Shown here piece by piece: positions 52,124 through 60,813 of a stretch of DNA of 64,000 nucleotides. Under the pieces are notes generated by a model that had not been told where the DNA came from, searched no databases, and was given only the letters and a program-made list of their open reading frames with translations. The translations under genes were made by a program, and so were the position numbers. The stretch is from Bog-756 sp963699055 (GTDB taxonomy: Bacteria; Actinomycetota; Acidimicrobiia; Acidimicrobiales; RAAP-2), in the NCBI GenBank assembly GCA_963699055.1, contig CAVOTA010000004.1, positions 248,001 to 312,000 on the forward strand, written 5' to 3'. Each line of letters opens with the position of its first letter. Within the stretch, counting starts at the first letter, position 1.

Positions 52124-52870
52124 GTGCAGCACGCCCCGGACAGCGCCGTGGCTCTCGCCGCCTCGGATTCGGACAGCCAGTTCGCCGCGGCGGTGACCGC
52201 CGTGACCTCGGCATTCGGCGACCCGACGCGCCGGGAGATCTACCTCTTCGTCCGGTCCAATCCCGGGGCCACCGCCTCCGAGGTGGCGGCCCGGTTCTCC
52301 CTCCACCCGAACGTCGCCCGGCACCACCTGGAGCGGCTGGCGGCGGGTGGGTACGTCGAGGTGACCAAGGAGCGGACCGCCGGGAACGGGGCCGGCCGAC
52401 CGTCCAAGCGCTTCCGCGCCATCGGCAACGATCCCACCCTGGACCTCCTGACCCGCCGCGACGACCTCCTCGTCCTGCTGCTCCGGGAGGCCATGCAGAT
52501 GCTCGGTCCCCAGGCCGCCGAAGGCATGGCCGAACGGGTGGGCGAGGAGTACGGACGGGCGCTCGCCGGCCAGATGTCGCCGGCCGACAGCCAGCGGTCG
52601 CTGCGTACGGCCATGCACGCCATCGCCGACACGCTCACCGCCCACGGGTTCGCCGCCCACGCCGAGGACCAGGGGTCGACCACCGCCGTGGTGGCCGACA
52701 ACTGCCCGTTCGGCGACGCCGCCTCGCAGCACCCGGTGCTGTGTGCCGTCGACCGGGGCATGGTGAAGGGGCTGCTCGCCGGGCTGTGCGGCGACGACCC
52801 CGCCGTCGTGCCCGTGGTGCTGTCGTCGTCCCGCGCCAAGGGCGACGACTCCTGCGCCGCCGTGGTCTGA
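52124..52870 (+). CDS. SufR-like HTH regulator with cysteine cluster motif
   Basis: The 248-residue protein has an ArsR-like winged helix-turn-helix near residues 30-100 (TRREIYLFVRSNPGATASEVA and NVARHHLERLAAGGYVEV). A helical dimerisation region follows, and a C-terminal cysteine set is at C194, C207, C222 and C244. The C-x12-C-x14-C pattern is very close to the SufR cluster motif (C-x12-C-x13-C). SufR-type proteins sense [Fe-S] clusters and repress suf/isc operons. The position between mrp and a cysteine desulfurase supports that role. The start is GTG, with AGGGGA just upstream. Confidence 0.85.
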   Translation: MQHAPDSAVALAASDSDSQFAAAVTAVTSAFGDPTRREIYLFVRSNPGATASEVAARFSLHPNVARHHLERLAAGGYVEVTKERTAGNGAGRPSKRFRAIGNDPTLDLLTRRDDLLVLLLREAMQMLGPQAAEGMAERVGEEYGRALAGQMSPADSQRSLRTAMHAIADTLTAHGFAAHAEDQGSTTAVVADNCPFGDAASQHPVLCAVDRGMVKGLLAGLCGDDPAVVPVVLSSSRAKGDDSCAAVV

Positions 52871-52878
52871 CCGCGTCC

Positions 52879-54060
52879 GTGGCCCGCCACTACCTGGACC
52901 ACGCCTCCACCACCCCGCTGCGCCCCGAGTCCCGGGCCGCCATGGACGCATGGGACGAGCTGGGCGTCACCGCCGACCCGGGCCGGGTCCACACCGAGGG
53001 CCGGATGGTACGGGTCGCGCTCGAGGACGCCCGGGACCAGGTCGCCGCGCTGTTCGGGGTGCGGCCACGCCAGGTCGTCCTCACCTCGGGCGGGACGGAG
53101 GCGGTAAACGCCGCCGTGTGGGGTGTGCTCGCCGCCGCCGCTGACGACGACGGTGCCGACGGCACCGGACCGGGTCGGCCGCCGGTGGCCTGCGCCGCCG
53201 TCGAGCATTCCGCCGTGCGGGACGCCTCCGCCCGCCACGGCACCGTCGTGGCGGTCGAGGTCGACGGGGTGGGCCGGATCCGACCCGAGGCGGTGGCGGC
53301 GGCCGTCGAGCGGTCCGTCGCCCGACACGGCCGGGCACCCGTGCTCGTCCACTGCCAGGCCGCCAACCACGAGGTGGGGACGGTCCAGGACGTGGCCGCC
53401 GTGGTCGGGTACTGCCACGGGCTCGGGATCCCGGTCCACGTGGATGCCGCCGCCGCGGTCGGGCACCTCCCGGTCGACCTCGAGGCGTGGGATGCCGACC
53501 TGGTGTCGGTGTCCTCGCACAAGCTGGGTGGGCCGGCCGGCACGGGGGCACTGCTGCTGCGGCGCGGCCTGCGGATCGACCCGCTGCTGGTGGGTGGCGA
53601 GCAGGAGCGGGGGCGCCGGGCCGGCCTGGAGAACGTGGCCGGCGCCATCGGGTTCGGAGCCGCCGCCGCCGTGCTGGCCGTCCCGGGCCGGCTGGCCGAC
53701 GAGGCCGGGGACGCACGCCGCCGCACCGGGCGACTGGCGGCCGCCGCGCTCGCCGTCGACGGCGTGGTCCGCTACGGCGACCCGGTCGACGGCCTGCCGC
53801 ACCTGGTGTGCGTCGGCGTGGGTGGCGTCGAGGCGGAACCCGTGCTGCTCGGGCTCGACCAGGCCGGCGTGGCCGCCCACTCGGGATCCTCGTGCTCGTC
53901 GGAGTCGCTCGAGCCGTCACCCGTCCTCGAGGCCATGGGGGTCGACGGCGAGCGCTCCCTGCGGCTGTCGGTCGGCTGGTCCAGCACCGACGGGGACGTC
54001 GAGGCCTTCGAGTCCGCCTTCGCCGGCGTGGTCGGGCGGCTGCGGGACCTGGCGGGCTGA
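52879..54060 (+). CDS. Cysteine desulfurase (NifS/IscS-like)
   Basis: The 393-residue PLP enzyme supplies sulfur by converting cysteine to alanine. It begins YLDHASTTPLRPE, typical of NifS/IscS. The PLP histidine region is EHSAVRD, and the PLP lysine lies in SVSSHKLGGPAGTGALLL. The catalytic cysteine lies in the loop HSGSSCSSESLEPSPVL, and RLSVGWSSTDGDVEAF is near the C terminus. The GTG start is eight bases after the regulator stop, so the two form one operon. An IscU/SufU scaffold is not in view. Confidence 0.92.
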   Translation: MARHYLDHASTTPLRPESRAAMDAWDELGVTADPGRVHTEGRMVRVALEDARDQVAALFGVRPRQVVLTSGGTEAVNAAVWGVLAAAADDDGADGTGPGRPPVACAAVEHSAVRDASARHGTVVAVEVDGVGRIRPEAVAAAVERSVARHGRAPVLVHCQAANHEVGTVQDVAAVVGYCHGLGIPVHVDAAAAVGHLPVDLEAWDADLVSVSSHKLGGPAGTGALLLRRGLRIDPLLVGGEQERGRRAGLENVAGAIGFGAAAAVLAVPGRLADEAGDARRRTGRLAAAALAVDGVVRYGDPVDGLPHLVCVGVGGVEAEPVLLGLDQAGVAAHSGSSCSSESLEPSPVLEAMGVDGERSLRLSVGWSSTDGDVEAFESAFAGVVGRLRDLAG

Positions 54061-54142
54061 GCACGCCCGACCGGCGCCGGACCGCCGGGCCTGGTCGGCC
54101 CGCCCCGTCGGGTCACGACCGGCCGGAACTAGGTTGATCGCC

Positions 54143-55114
54143 ATGCGCGCCGTCGTCTGCAACGAGTTCGGACCCCTCGACCACCTGGTGGTGGAGGAGC
54201 GGCCGACGCCGGAGCCCGGGGAGGCCATGGTGGTCGTCGACGTGGCCGCGGCCGGGGTCAACTTCGTCGACGGTCTGATCTGCGAGGGGAGGTACCAGCT
54301 GAAGCCGCCGACGCCGTTCGTCCCCGGCAGCGAGGTGGCCGGGGTCGTCTCCGCCGTCGGCCCGGGTGCGTCGCCGTGGTCGGTGGGCGACCGGGTGCTG
54401 GTGTTCTGCGGGTTCGGCGGGTTCGCCGAACAGGTGGTGGCGCCCGCGCTGTCGCTGGTGGCGGTGCCCGACTCGGTGGACCTGCCCCGTGCCGCCGCGC
54501 TGATCCAGAGCTACTGCACGATGCTGTTCACCCTGACCCGGCGGACCTCGGTGGCCCCGGGCGAGTGGGTCCTGGTGCTCGGCGCCGGCGGGGGCATCGG
54601 GCTGGCGGCCGTCGACGTGGCCCGGGCCCTCGGCGCCCGGGTGATCGCCGCCGCCTCCACGTCGGACAAGCTCGACGCCGCCGTGGCGATGGGGGCCGAG
54701 GCCACCATCGCCTACGAGGAGGAGGACCTGAAGGTCCGGGCCCGTGAGCTGTCGGGCGGTGGGGTCGACGTGGTGGTCGACCCGGTCGGCGGCCGCCACT
54801 CGGAGCCGGCGCTGCGGGCCACCCGGCACCTCGGGCGCTTCTGCGTGATCGGCTTCGCCTCGGGTCCGATCCCGTCCGTCCCGATCAACCAGGTGCTCCT
54901 CAACAACCGGACCCTCGTCGGCGTGGACTGGGGCGGCTGGACCTTCAAGGACCCGCTGGGGAACCGGGCGCTCATCGACGAGCTCATGGGCATGGTGGCG
55001 GACGGGCGGCTCCATCCGACCGCACCCTCCACCCGGCCCCTGGACGAGGCGGCGGCGGTCATGACGGCGCTGATCGACCGGACGGTCACCGGCAAGGTGG
55101 TCCTCGTCCCCTGA
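54143..55114 (+). CDS. Zinc-independent MDR-type NADPH:quinone oxidoreductase
   Basis: The 323-residue medium-chain reductase has an N-terminal GroES-like domain (AAAGVNFVDGLICEGRYQLKP, then VPGSEVAGVVSAVGPG). The Rossmann motif is VLGAGGGIGLAAVDVARALG. The quinone reductase ending is DEAAAVMTALIDRTVTGKVVL. No structural-zinc cysteine cluster is present. The likely role is two-electron reduction of quinones or enones. The ATG is 82 bases after the desulfurase gene. Confidence 0.9.
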   Translation: MRAVVCNEFGPLDHLVVEERPTPEPGEAMVVVDVAAAGVNFVDGLICEGRYQLKPPTPFVPGSEVAGVVSAVGPGASPWSVGDRVLVFCGFGGFAEQVVAPALSLVAVPDSVDLPRAAALIQSYCTMLFTLTRRTSVAPGEWVLVLGAGGGIGLAAVDVARALGARVIAAASTSDKLDAAVAMGAEATIAYEEEDLKVRARELSGGGVDVVVDPVGGRHSEPALRATRHLGRFCVIGFASGPIPSVPINQVLLNNRTLVGVDWGGWTFKDPLGNRALIDELMGMVADGRLHPTAPSTRPLDEAAAVMTALIDRTVTGKVVLVP

Positions 55115-55140
55115 TCCGGAGCGGTGCGCGGGCCGACCGC

Positions 55141-56388
55141 TCAGCCGGCTGGCACCCCGGACGGCACCGGTTCGCCCGCCCGGGTGAAGGCCGAGCGCAC
55201 CGTGGACGCGGCCTGGGACAGCACCGTGGCCGGAGGTCCGGCCGCCAGGAACTGCCGGAACTGGTCCGCCGCCCCGGCCGCGTTGCCGTCCTGGTCCAGC
55301 AGCACCGTCCCGAGGTAGAGGTGGACGGCGTAGTCGCCCGGATCCAGGGCGGCCGCCCGGTTCAGCTTGGCCCGGGCGTCGGTCAGCAGCGAGGCGCTGT
55401 CCCCGGCCGTGCCGATGCGGTATTCGAGCCAGCCGAGCTGGGCCAGTGCCACCTCGTCGTCCGGGTGCGCCGTCAGGACCGACTGGTAGAGCTGGGCGGC
55501 CAGTCCGAGCTGTCCTTCGTTCTCCACGGCGGCGGCCTGGTCGAGCGAACGCGCCAGCTGCTGGCTCGGACTGAGGCTCACCGACCCCGTGGCGGTCTGA
55601 CCGGGCAGGCGGTCCGAGGTGAAGAGGGGCACCGCCACCGCCAGTGCGGCGGCGAAGCAGACGACGGCACCGGCCAGGAACCAGCCGTTGCGTCCGCGAC
55701 GACGCGCCGTCGCCTCCGATGGCGCCGACCCGCTGTCCGGTGCGGGTCGGTCCTCGGTCAGGGTGGCGGTGGAGGTGGTGGAGGTGGCCGCCGGCGTCCG
55801 GGCCGGGCCCAGTGCGGCCAGGCGGCCCAGGTCCCGCTGGCGGAGGGCGAGGTAGTCGGCGTCGGACAGGTCGCCGGCCAGGTATTCGGCGTCGGCGTCG
55901 GCCAGCGACTGGGTGAGGAAGCGGCGGCGCTCGTCCACCACCAGCGGGTCCGCCGAGGAACCGCGCACGTCGGCGTCCAGGTCGCGCCCGACCCGACGCC
56001 GCCGGACCAGGACCACCACGAGTCCCGCCACGGCGACGGCCCCGACGGCCAGGGGCAGCACCCACACCAGCGCCGACCAGCCGCTGGTCGGCGGGTCGAG
56101 CACGATGGCCGAGCCGTAGCGGGCGACGAGGTAGTCCTCGATCTGCTGGTCGCTCCGGCCCTCGGCGACGAGGTGGGCGACCGTCTGGCGCACGGTGGCG
56201 GCGGTGGGCGCGCTCGACACGGCGACATTCAGGTCCTCGCAGCTCGGGCACCGGATGATCGACTCGATGGCCACGGCCCGCTGGGCCGGGGTGGGCGGCG
56301 TCGACGAGAAGGCCCCGCTGCCCGCCAGCAGGGCGACCACCAGCGCGACCCCGAGGAGGGTCCACAGGGGGAAGTGACGACGGGTCAT
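55141..56388 (-). CDS. ccmH: CcmH-CcmI fusion, cytochrome c maturation
   Basis: The 415-residue protein joins two cytochrome c biogenesis modules. The N-terminal part is a membrane-anchored CcmH thiol-disulfide domain with IIRCPSCEDLNVAVSSA (C-x2-C; the common form is LRCxxCQ), plus a membrane helix near residues 110-130. The remainder contains a second helix (WFLAGAVVCFAAALAVAV) and a TPR-like CcmI domain. It handles apocytochrome c before heme ligation. Its ATG overlaps the upstream ccmG stop (ATGA), at the 3' end of the operon. Confidence 0.9.
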   Translation of the reverse strand: MTRRHFPLWTLLGVALVVALLAGSGAFSSTPPTPAQRAVAIESIIRCPSCEDLNVAVSSAPTAATVRQTVAHLVAEGRSDQQIEDYLVARYGSAIVLDPPTSGWSALVWVLPLAVGAVAVAGLVVVLVRRRRVGRDLDADVRGSSADPLVVDERRRFLTQSLADADAEYLAGDLSDADYLALRQRDLGRLAALGPARTPAATSTTSTATLTEDRPAPDSGSAPSEATARRRGRNGWFLAGAVVCFAAALAVAVPLFTSDRLPGQTATGSVSLSPSQQLARSLDQAAAVENEGQLGLAAQLYQSVLTAHPDDEVALAQLGWLEYRIGTAGDSASLLTDARAKLNRAAALDPGDYAVHLYLGTVLLDQDGNAAGAADQFRQFLAAGPPATVLSQAASTVRSAFTRAGEPVPSGVPAG

Positions 56389-57086
56389 GCCCCCGCCGCC
56401 TTGGCCCGGGCGATCAGCTGGTCGAGGTCGGCGGCGGTCACCGGGGCGACGATGTAGGCCACCACCCGGCCGTCGGGGGCGATGAGGAACGTCGACGGCG
56501 GCGCCCGCACACCGAAGCTGAGGGCCAGGTTCCCCCGCGGGTCGGCCAGCGTGGGCCACGTCGCCCCCAGGGTGGCCTGGTAGGACCGGGCGTCGGCGGT
56601 GGTGTCCTCGAAGACCACGCTGACGAGCTGGGCGTCACCCGACTGCTGGTGCTGGAAGGCGAACCGGACCAGTTCGGGTCCCTCCTCCTGGCAGGGCTCG
56701 CACCAGCTGGCGAAGAAGTTGACCACCGTGTAGACGCCCGGTGCCCGGGAGAGGGCGAAGGCACGGCCGTCGACGGTGACACCGCGGACGGGTGGGGCCG
56801 GGTGGCCCACCAGCGGGCTCTGCACCTCGGACACCGCTGCCGGCGGACGGGTGGCGAGCACGGCGATGAGCCCGGCCGCCACCGCCAGGACGGCGAGTCC
56901 CACCCACCGGGCCGTGTGGCGGGCCCGGGGCGGGGCGGCCGGCGCGGGCGGACCGCCCGGCGGCACCGACGCGACGTCCGGGTCCCCGCCGCCGGAACCG
57001 GAGCCGGAACCGGAACCGGAGCCGGAGCCGGAACCGGAACCGGGCGCCGTGTCCGGGGCGACGCCGGGAACCGCCGGGGAGCTCAC
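56385..57086 (-). CDS. ccmG: CcmG/TlpA-type thioredoxin, cytochrome c maturation
   Basis: The 233-residue membrane-anchored thioredoxin reduces apocytochrome c. The first 60 residues are low-complexity, with alternating Gly-Ser repeats, then one membrane helix (WVGLAVLAVAAGLIAVLA). The TlpA/ResA-type domain follows with the redox motif FFASWCEPCQEEGPE (C-x2-C) and the cis-proline region PPSTFLIAPDG. The GTG start overlaps the ccmF stop, and the stop overlaps the ccmH start. Confidence 0.92.
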   Translation of the reverse strand: MSSPAVPGVAPDTAPGSGSGSGSGSGSGSGSGGGDPDVASVPPGGPPAPAAPPRARHTARWVGLAVLAVAAGLIAVLATRPPAAVSEVQSPLVGHPAPPVRGVTVDGRAFALSRAPGVYTVVNFFASWCEPCQEEGPELVRFAFQHQQSGDAQLVSVVFEDTTADARSYQATLGATWPTLADPRGNLALSFGVRAPPSTFLIAPDGRVVAYIVAPVTAADLDQLIARAKAAGA

Positions 57087-59221
57087 GGGGCCTCCCCCGC
57101 CCCCACCGGCTCCCGTCCCACCGGCTCCCGTCCCACCGGCTCCCGTCCCACCGTCCCGCGCTCGACCGGCTCGTCCCCGACCCGCCCGTCTCCGGACGGG
57201 TCCTGGTCGGCGGGGGGCTGCAACGGCGGCGCGGCGGCGACCGGGGCCGACACCGGGTCGGTCGGACGCCGACGGCGGCCCGGGACGGCCGACAGGACCG
57301 AACCCACCACCACCAGGGCACCGCCGATCCACAGCCACATCACGAGGGGCTGGACCACGACGCCGAACGTCCACGCTCCTCCCCGGTCGGGGATGGAGTT
57401 GATGGTCAGGTAGACGTCGGCGGTGACGCTGGAGTCGATCGCCGGCGTCCCCACGGCCTGGGTACCGGTGCCGAACTGGCTGATGGCCGGCGTGAAGACG
57501 GCGCCACCGTCCACCCGCAGCAGTGCCTGCTGGCTCACGTGCGAGGGCGTCCGGACCGTCCGGGTGCCCACGAACTCGACGGTGTGCCCGGCGTACGAGC
57601 TGGTCTGGCCCTGCACGAGGACGACCGTGCCCCGGTGACCGAAGGCCGTGGCCGCGGCCAGTCCCACGGCGAGCACGACGATGCCGATGTGGACGATCAT
57701 GCCCCCGTTCGCCCGGCCCACCAGTCCCCGCCAGCCGGCGAGAGCGGCGCGGGTCGGCGACTGCCCCGAGGTCCGAGCGGTGCGCCACGCCCCCCGGACC
57801 GAGAGGACCAGTGCCCGGCCGGCCGACGCCGCCGCGAACGCGCCCAGCCCGAAGGCGAGCAGCGGCTCGATGCCGGTGACGCCGCCGAGCACGCACGCCA
57901 CCACCACCACGACCCCGATGGCGGCCGGCACGGCCAGGCGCCGGCGCATGACCTCGGCCGACGACTTCCGCCACGGCAGGGCGGGTGCCACCGCCATCAG
58001 GAAGAGGAGGGCCAGACCGAGCGGAATCACCATCCGGTTGAAGTACGGGGCGCCGACCGCCACCTGGGCGCCGCTGTTGACCGCCTCGTACAGCAGGGGG
58101 AACACGGTGCCGAGCAGCACCACGAACGTGAACAGGACGAACACGAGGTTGTTGGCCAGGAACGCCCCCTCCCGGCTCATGGCCGAGTCGATCCCCCCCG
58201 GGGACCGGAGCCGGTCGCCCCGCCAGGCGATGAGTCCGACCCCGACGGCCAGGACGAGCCCGAAGAACCCGAGCAGGAGGGGACCGACGGTCGAGGTCGA
58301 GAAGGCGTGGACCGACTGGATGACACCCGAGCGGGTCAGGAAGGTGCCGAGGATGGTGAGGCTGAAGGTGGCGATGACGAGCGACAGGTTCCACACCCGG
58401 AGCAGGCCGCGTCGCTGCTGGACCATGACCGAGTGGAGGTAGGCGGTGCCGACGAGCCAGGGGAGCAGCGAGGCGTTCTCGACGGGGTCCCACGCCCAGA
58501 ACCCACCCCAACCCAGCACTTGGTAGGACCACCAGGCGCCGAGCACGATCCCGACGGTGAGGAACGTCCAGGCGAACAGGGTCCAGCGCCGGGTCTCCCC
58601 CTGCCAGTCCTCGTCGACCCGGCCCGTCACCAGGGAGGCGACGGCGAAGGCGAACGGCAGCGTGAAGCCCACCAGGCCCAGGTAGAGCATGGGCGGGTGG
58701 AACAGGACGAGCGGGTTGTCCTGGAGGAGCACGTTCGGTCCGAGCCCGTTGGACGGCACCGCCCCGGCCACGTGGGTGAAGGGGTCGGCCGGGCCGAGCA
58801 TGAGACCGAAGAAGAAGGCGGACACCGCGTACATGACGAGGGTGGCCCAGCCGACCAGCTGGTCGCCGGCCCGCGCCCGGAACCGCCACACCATGGCCGT
58901 GGTGTAGCCGCCGAGGATGACCCCCCACAGCAGGATCGAGCCGGCCAGGGCCGACCACATCCCGGTGATCGAGTACAGGAGCGGGGTCGACCGGCTGTTG
59001 TTGTCGGCCACGTACGTCAGCGAGAAGTCGTGGGTCACCAGCGCCCGCTGCATGGCAGCCACGGCGACCACCCCGCCCAGGAAGATCAGGGGCGCGTACA
59101 CGCGGCCGCTCCGCAGCGTCGCCGACCGGCCCCGGACCAGCCCGACGCCGAGGACGACCATGCCGACCACCGCGGCCACGAAGCCGAGGAGGACGCCGGT
59201 GTGCCCGAGGGTCCCGTTCAC
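57083..59221 (-). CDS. ccmF: CcmF, heme lyase subunit
   Basis: The 712-residue polytopic membrane protein transfers heme from CcmE to apocytochrome c. The tryptophan-rich WWD domain is GWGGFWAWDPVENASLLPW. DNPLVLFHPPMLYLG and SVHAF carry family histidines. The total helix count is about 14-15. The C-terminal tail is low-complexity and ends in three REPVG repeats. The start is GTG at 59221, 34 bases after the ccmE stop. Confidence 0.95.
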   Translation of the reverse strand: MNGTLGHTGVLLGFVAAVVGMVVLGVGLVRGRSATLRSGRVYAPLIFLGGVVAVAAMQRALVTHDFSLTYVADNNSRSTPLLYSITGMWSALAGSILLWGVILGGYTTAMVWRFRARAGDQLVGWATLVMYAVSAFFFGLMLGPADPFTHVAGAVPSNGLGPNVLLQDNPLVLFHPPMLYLGLVGFTLPFAFAVASLVTGRVDEDWQGETRRWTLFAWTFLTVGIVLGAWWSYQVLGWGGFWAWDPVENASLLPWLVGTAYLHSVMVQQRRGLLRVWNLSLVIATFSLTILGTFLTRSGVIQSVHAFSTSTVGPLLLGFFGLVLAVGVGLIAWRGDRLRSPGGIDSAMSREGAFLANNLVFVLFTFVVLLGTVFPLLYEAVNSGAQVAVGAPYFNRMVIPLGLALLFLMAVAPALPWRKSSAEVMRRRLAVPAAIGVVVVVACVLGGVTGIEPLLAFGLGAFAAASAGRALVLSVRGAWRTARTSGQSPTRAALAGWRGLVGRANGGMIVHIGIVVLAVGLAAATAFGHRGTVVLVQGQTSSYAGHTVEFVGTRTVRTPSHVSQQALLRVDGGAVFTPAISQFGTGTQAVGTPAIDSSVTADVYLTINSIPDRGGAWTFGVVVQPLVMWLWIGGALVVVGSVLSAVPGRRRRPTDPVSAPVAAAPPLQPPADQDPSGDGRVGDEPVERGTVGREPVGREPVGREPVGAGEAP
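57104..57154 (-). repeat. 15-bp tandem repeat at the ccmF 3' end
   Basis: CCGGCTCCCGTCCCA is repeated about three times on the plus strand, encoding REPVG units at the end of CcmF on the minus strand. It lies just before the overlap with ccmG. Confidence 0.85.
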
Positions 59222-59255
59222 CGCGGGCCGGGGGCCGGGCCCTGCACCCGTGCCG

Positions 59256-59774
59256 TCACCGCTTGCTCCCGTTCGGTGCGGTCACCCGCGACGGGTACTG
59301 GGCGATGTAGGTCGCCGAGTGCTTCACCAGGATCTGGTCCGAGGCGAACCGGTCGCCCGCGAAGTGGCCCACGGCGATCACCGGGATGTTCGCCTGGAAC
59401 AGCTGCGGCGGACTGCCCACGTTGTCGACCGTCACCCGGGTCGCCCCCGAGGTGACGACGAAATCGACCCCGGACCCCGTCGAGTGGATCGACCCGGGCT
59501 CGACCACACCCTCGAGGTTGAACGTCTTGTCCCCGAGCTGGGCCTTCTGGGCCACGGCCTGGTCGGCGGGCAGGTAGAAGTCGAGGGCACTGCCGAGGCC
59601 CTTGGCCAACAGGAAGGCCAGGGCGCCGACCAGGACCAGTCCGACCACGACGTAGCGGACGGTGTGGTGCTGGCGGATGGGCACGACCGGGGGCCGGTCG
59701 GCGGGGGGCGGACCGGCTGCGGGGTCGCCCGGGCCGGGCGGGGCGGCAGGCGGTGCGGGGGGCGCCGTGGTCAC
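59256..59774 (-). CDS. ccmE: CcmE heme chaperone
   Basis: The 172-residue membrane-anchored, beta-barrel protein binds heme covalently and passes it to CcmF. A Pro/Ala-rich N terminus precedes one helix (VRYVVVGLVLVGALAFLLA). The OB-type domain ends with ILVKHSATYIAQYPS; the H-x3-Y motif provides the heme-binding histidine. Some actinobacterial and archaeal CcmE proteins use Cys there, so this one is of the classical His type. The GTG start overlaps the ccmD stop. Confidence 0.93.
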   Translation of the reverse strand: MTTAPPAPPAAPPGPGDPAAGPPPADRPPVVPIRQHHTVRYVVVGLVLVGALAFLLAKGLGSALDFYLPADQAVAQKAQLGDKTFNLEGVVEPGSIHSTGSGVDFVVTSGATRVTVDNVGSPPQLFQANIPVIAVGHFAGDRFASDQILVKHSATYIAQYPSRVTAPNGSKR

Positions 59775-59947
59775 GTGCGCACCACCCCGCCGGGGCCGGC
59801 GGCGTCGGCCGGGCCCGTGTCCGCGCCGGCGCCGGCCACGGCCCGGGCGACGGCCCGGGACAGCCGGCGGCGACGCCAGGTGAGCTGCACCGCGTACAGG
59901 AAGAGCAGGCCGAGGACGACCACGTAGCCGGCGATGACGTAGCGCAT
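59771..59947 (-). CDS. ccmD: CcmD small membrane protein
   Basis: The 58-residue protein has one N-terminal helix (YVIAGYVVVLGLLFLYAVQL), then a basic stretch TWRRRRLSRAV, matching CcmD, which helps release holo-CcmE from the CcmABC complex. The start is ATG sharing a base with the ccmC stop (TGATG), and its end overlaps ccmE. It is identified mainly by position and size. Confidence 0.82.
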   Translation of the reverse strand: MRYVIAGYVVVLGLLFLYAVQLTWRRRRLSRAVARAVAGAGADTGPADAAGPGGVVRT

Positions 59948-60813
59948 CAGGCCACCACCGCCGGCTCGGACGCGGCTCCGTCGTCCCCGGGGGCCACCGC
60001 GAACCGGCCGGGGGCGTCCGTGCCCTCCGAGCGCCGCTCGGCCAGGGCCGCTCCGAGTTCGTTGGCGTCGAGCCAGTCCTCGAGCACCCCGATGCGGTAG
60101 CGGACGAGCAGCATCCACACGAAGACCAGGGTCAGGGCGACGAATCCGAGGAGCAGCGTCCATGCCATGGACCCGTGGATCTTGAGGGTGAGTCCCGGGT
60201 TGAGGACGGTGGCGCCCTGATGGAGCGTGTTCCACCAGTCGACCGAGAAGTGGACGAGCGGCACGTCGAGGACGGCGAACAGCGCCACGAAGGCGCTGCG
60301 GCGGGCCCGCACCTCGGGCTCGGCGGGCACCCGGCGCAGCGCCAGGTAGCCGAGGAACAGCACCAGGAGCACGGCGGTCAGGGTGAGCCGGGCGTCCCAC
60401 GCCCACCACACGCCCCAGGTCGGCTTGCCCCAGATGGATCCGGACACCAGTGTGCAGACGTTGAACACCACCCCGACCTCGACCGAGGCCGCCGCCAGGC
60501 GGTCCCAGAACAGCGAACGGGTCCGGGGCCACAGGTAGAGGACGCTGGACACCGCCGCCAGCCCGAAGGCCAGGTAGAGGGCCACCCAGGCGACTCCGGG
60601 GTGGATGTACACCAGGCGGACCAGGTCGCCCTGGATCTTGTCGGGGGGCGTCACCCACAGCCCGAGCCACACGGTGAACGCCGTGCCGACCAGGGCGAGG
60701 GCGCCGATCACCCGTTCGGTCGCCCGCGCACGCGCCGACGGCTCGGGCGGAGGGGTCACACCGGTGTTCGGAACCGACGGTGCCGTCGGACGGGCGGGGG
60801 CGAGGTCGGTCAC
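59947..60813 (-). CDS. ccmC: CcmC heme-handling membrane protein
   Basis: The 288-residue protein has six helices and the WWD motif WGKPTWGVWWAWDARLTL, plus conserved histidines in LVYIHPGVAWVA and LPLVHFSVDWWNTLHQG. It loads heme onto CcmE. A basic, Ala/Pro-rich N terminus of about 25 residues and a charged C-terminal tail are longer than in E. coli. The GTG start overlaps the ccmB stop in a GTGA junction. Confidence 0.95.
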   Translation of the reverse strand: MTDLAPARPTAPSVPNTGVTPPPEPSARARATERVIGALALVGTAFTVWLGLWVTPPDKIQGDLVRLVYIHPGVAWVALYLAFGLAAVSSVLYLWPRTRSLFWDRLAAASVEVGVVFNVCTLVSGSIWGKPTWGVWWAWDARLTLTAVLLVLFLGYLALRRVPAEPEVRARRSAFVALFAVLDVPLVHFSVDWWNTLHQGATVLNPGLTLKIHGSMAWTLLLGFVALTLVFVWMLLVRYRIGVLEDWLDANELGAALAERRSEGTDAPGRFAVAPGDDGAASEPAVVA

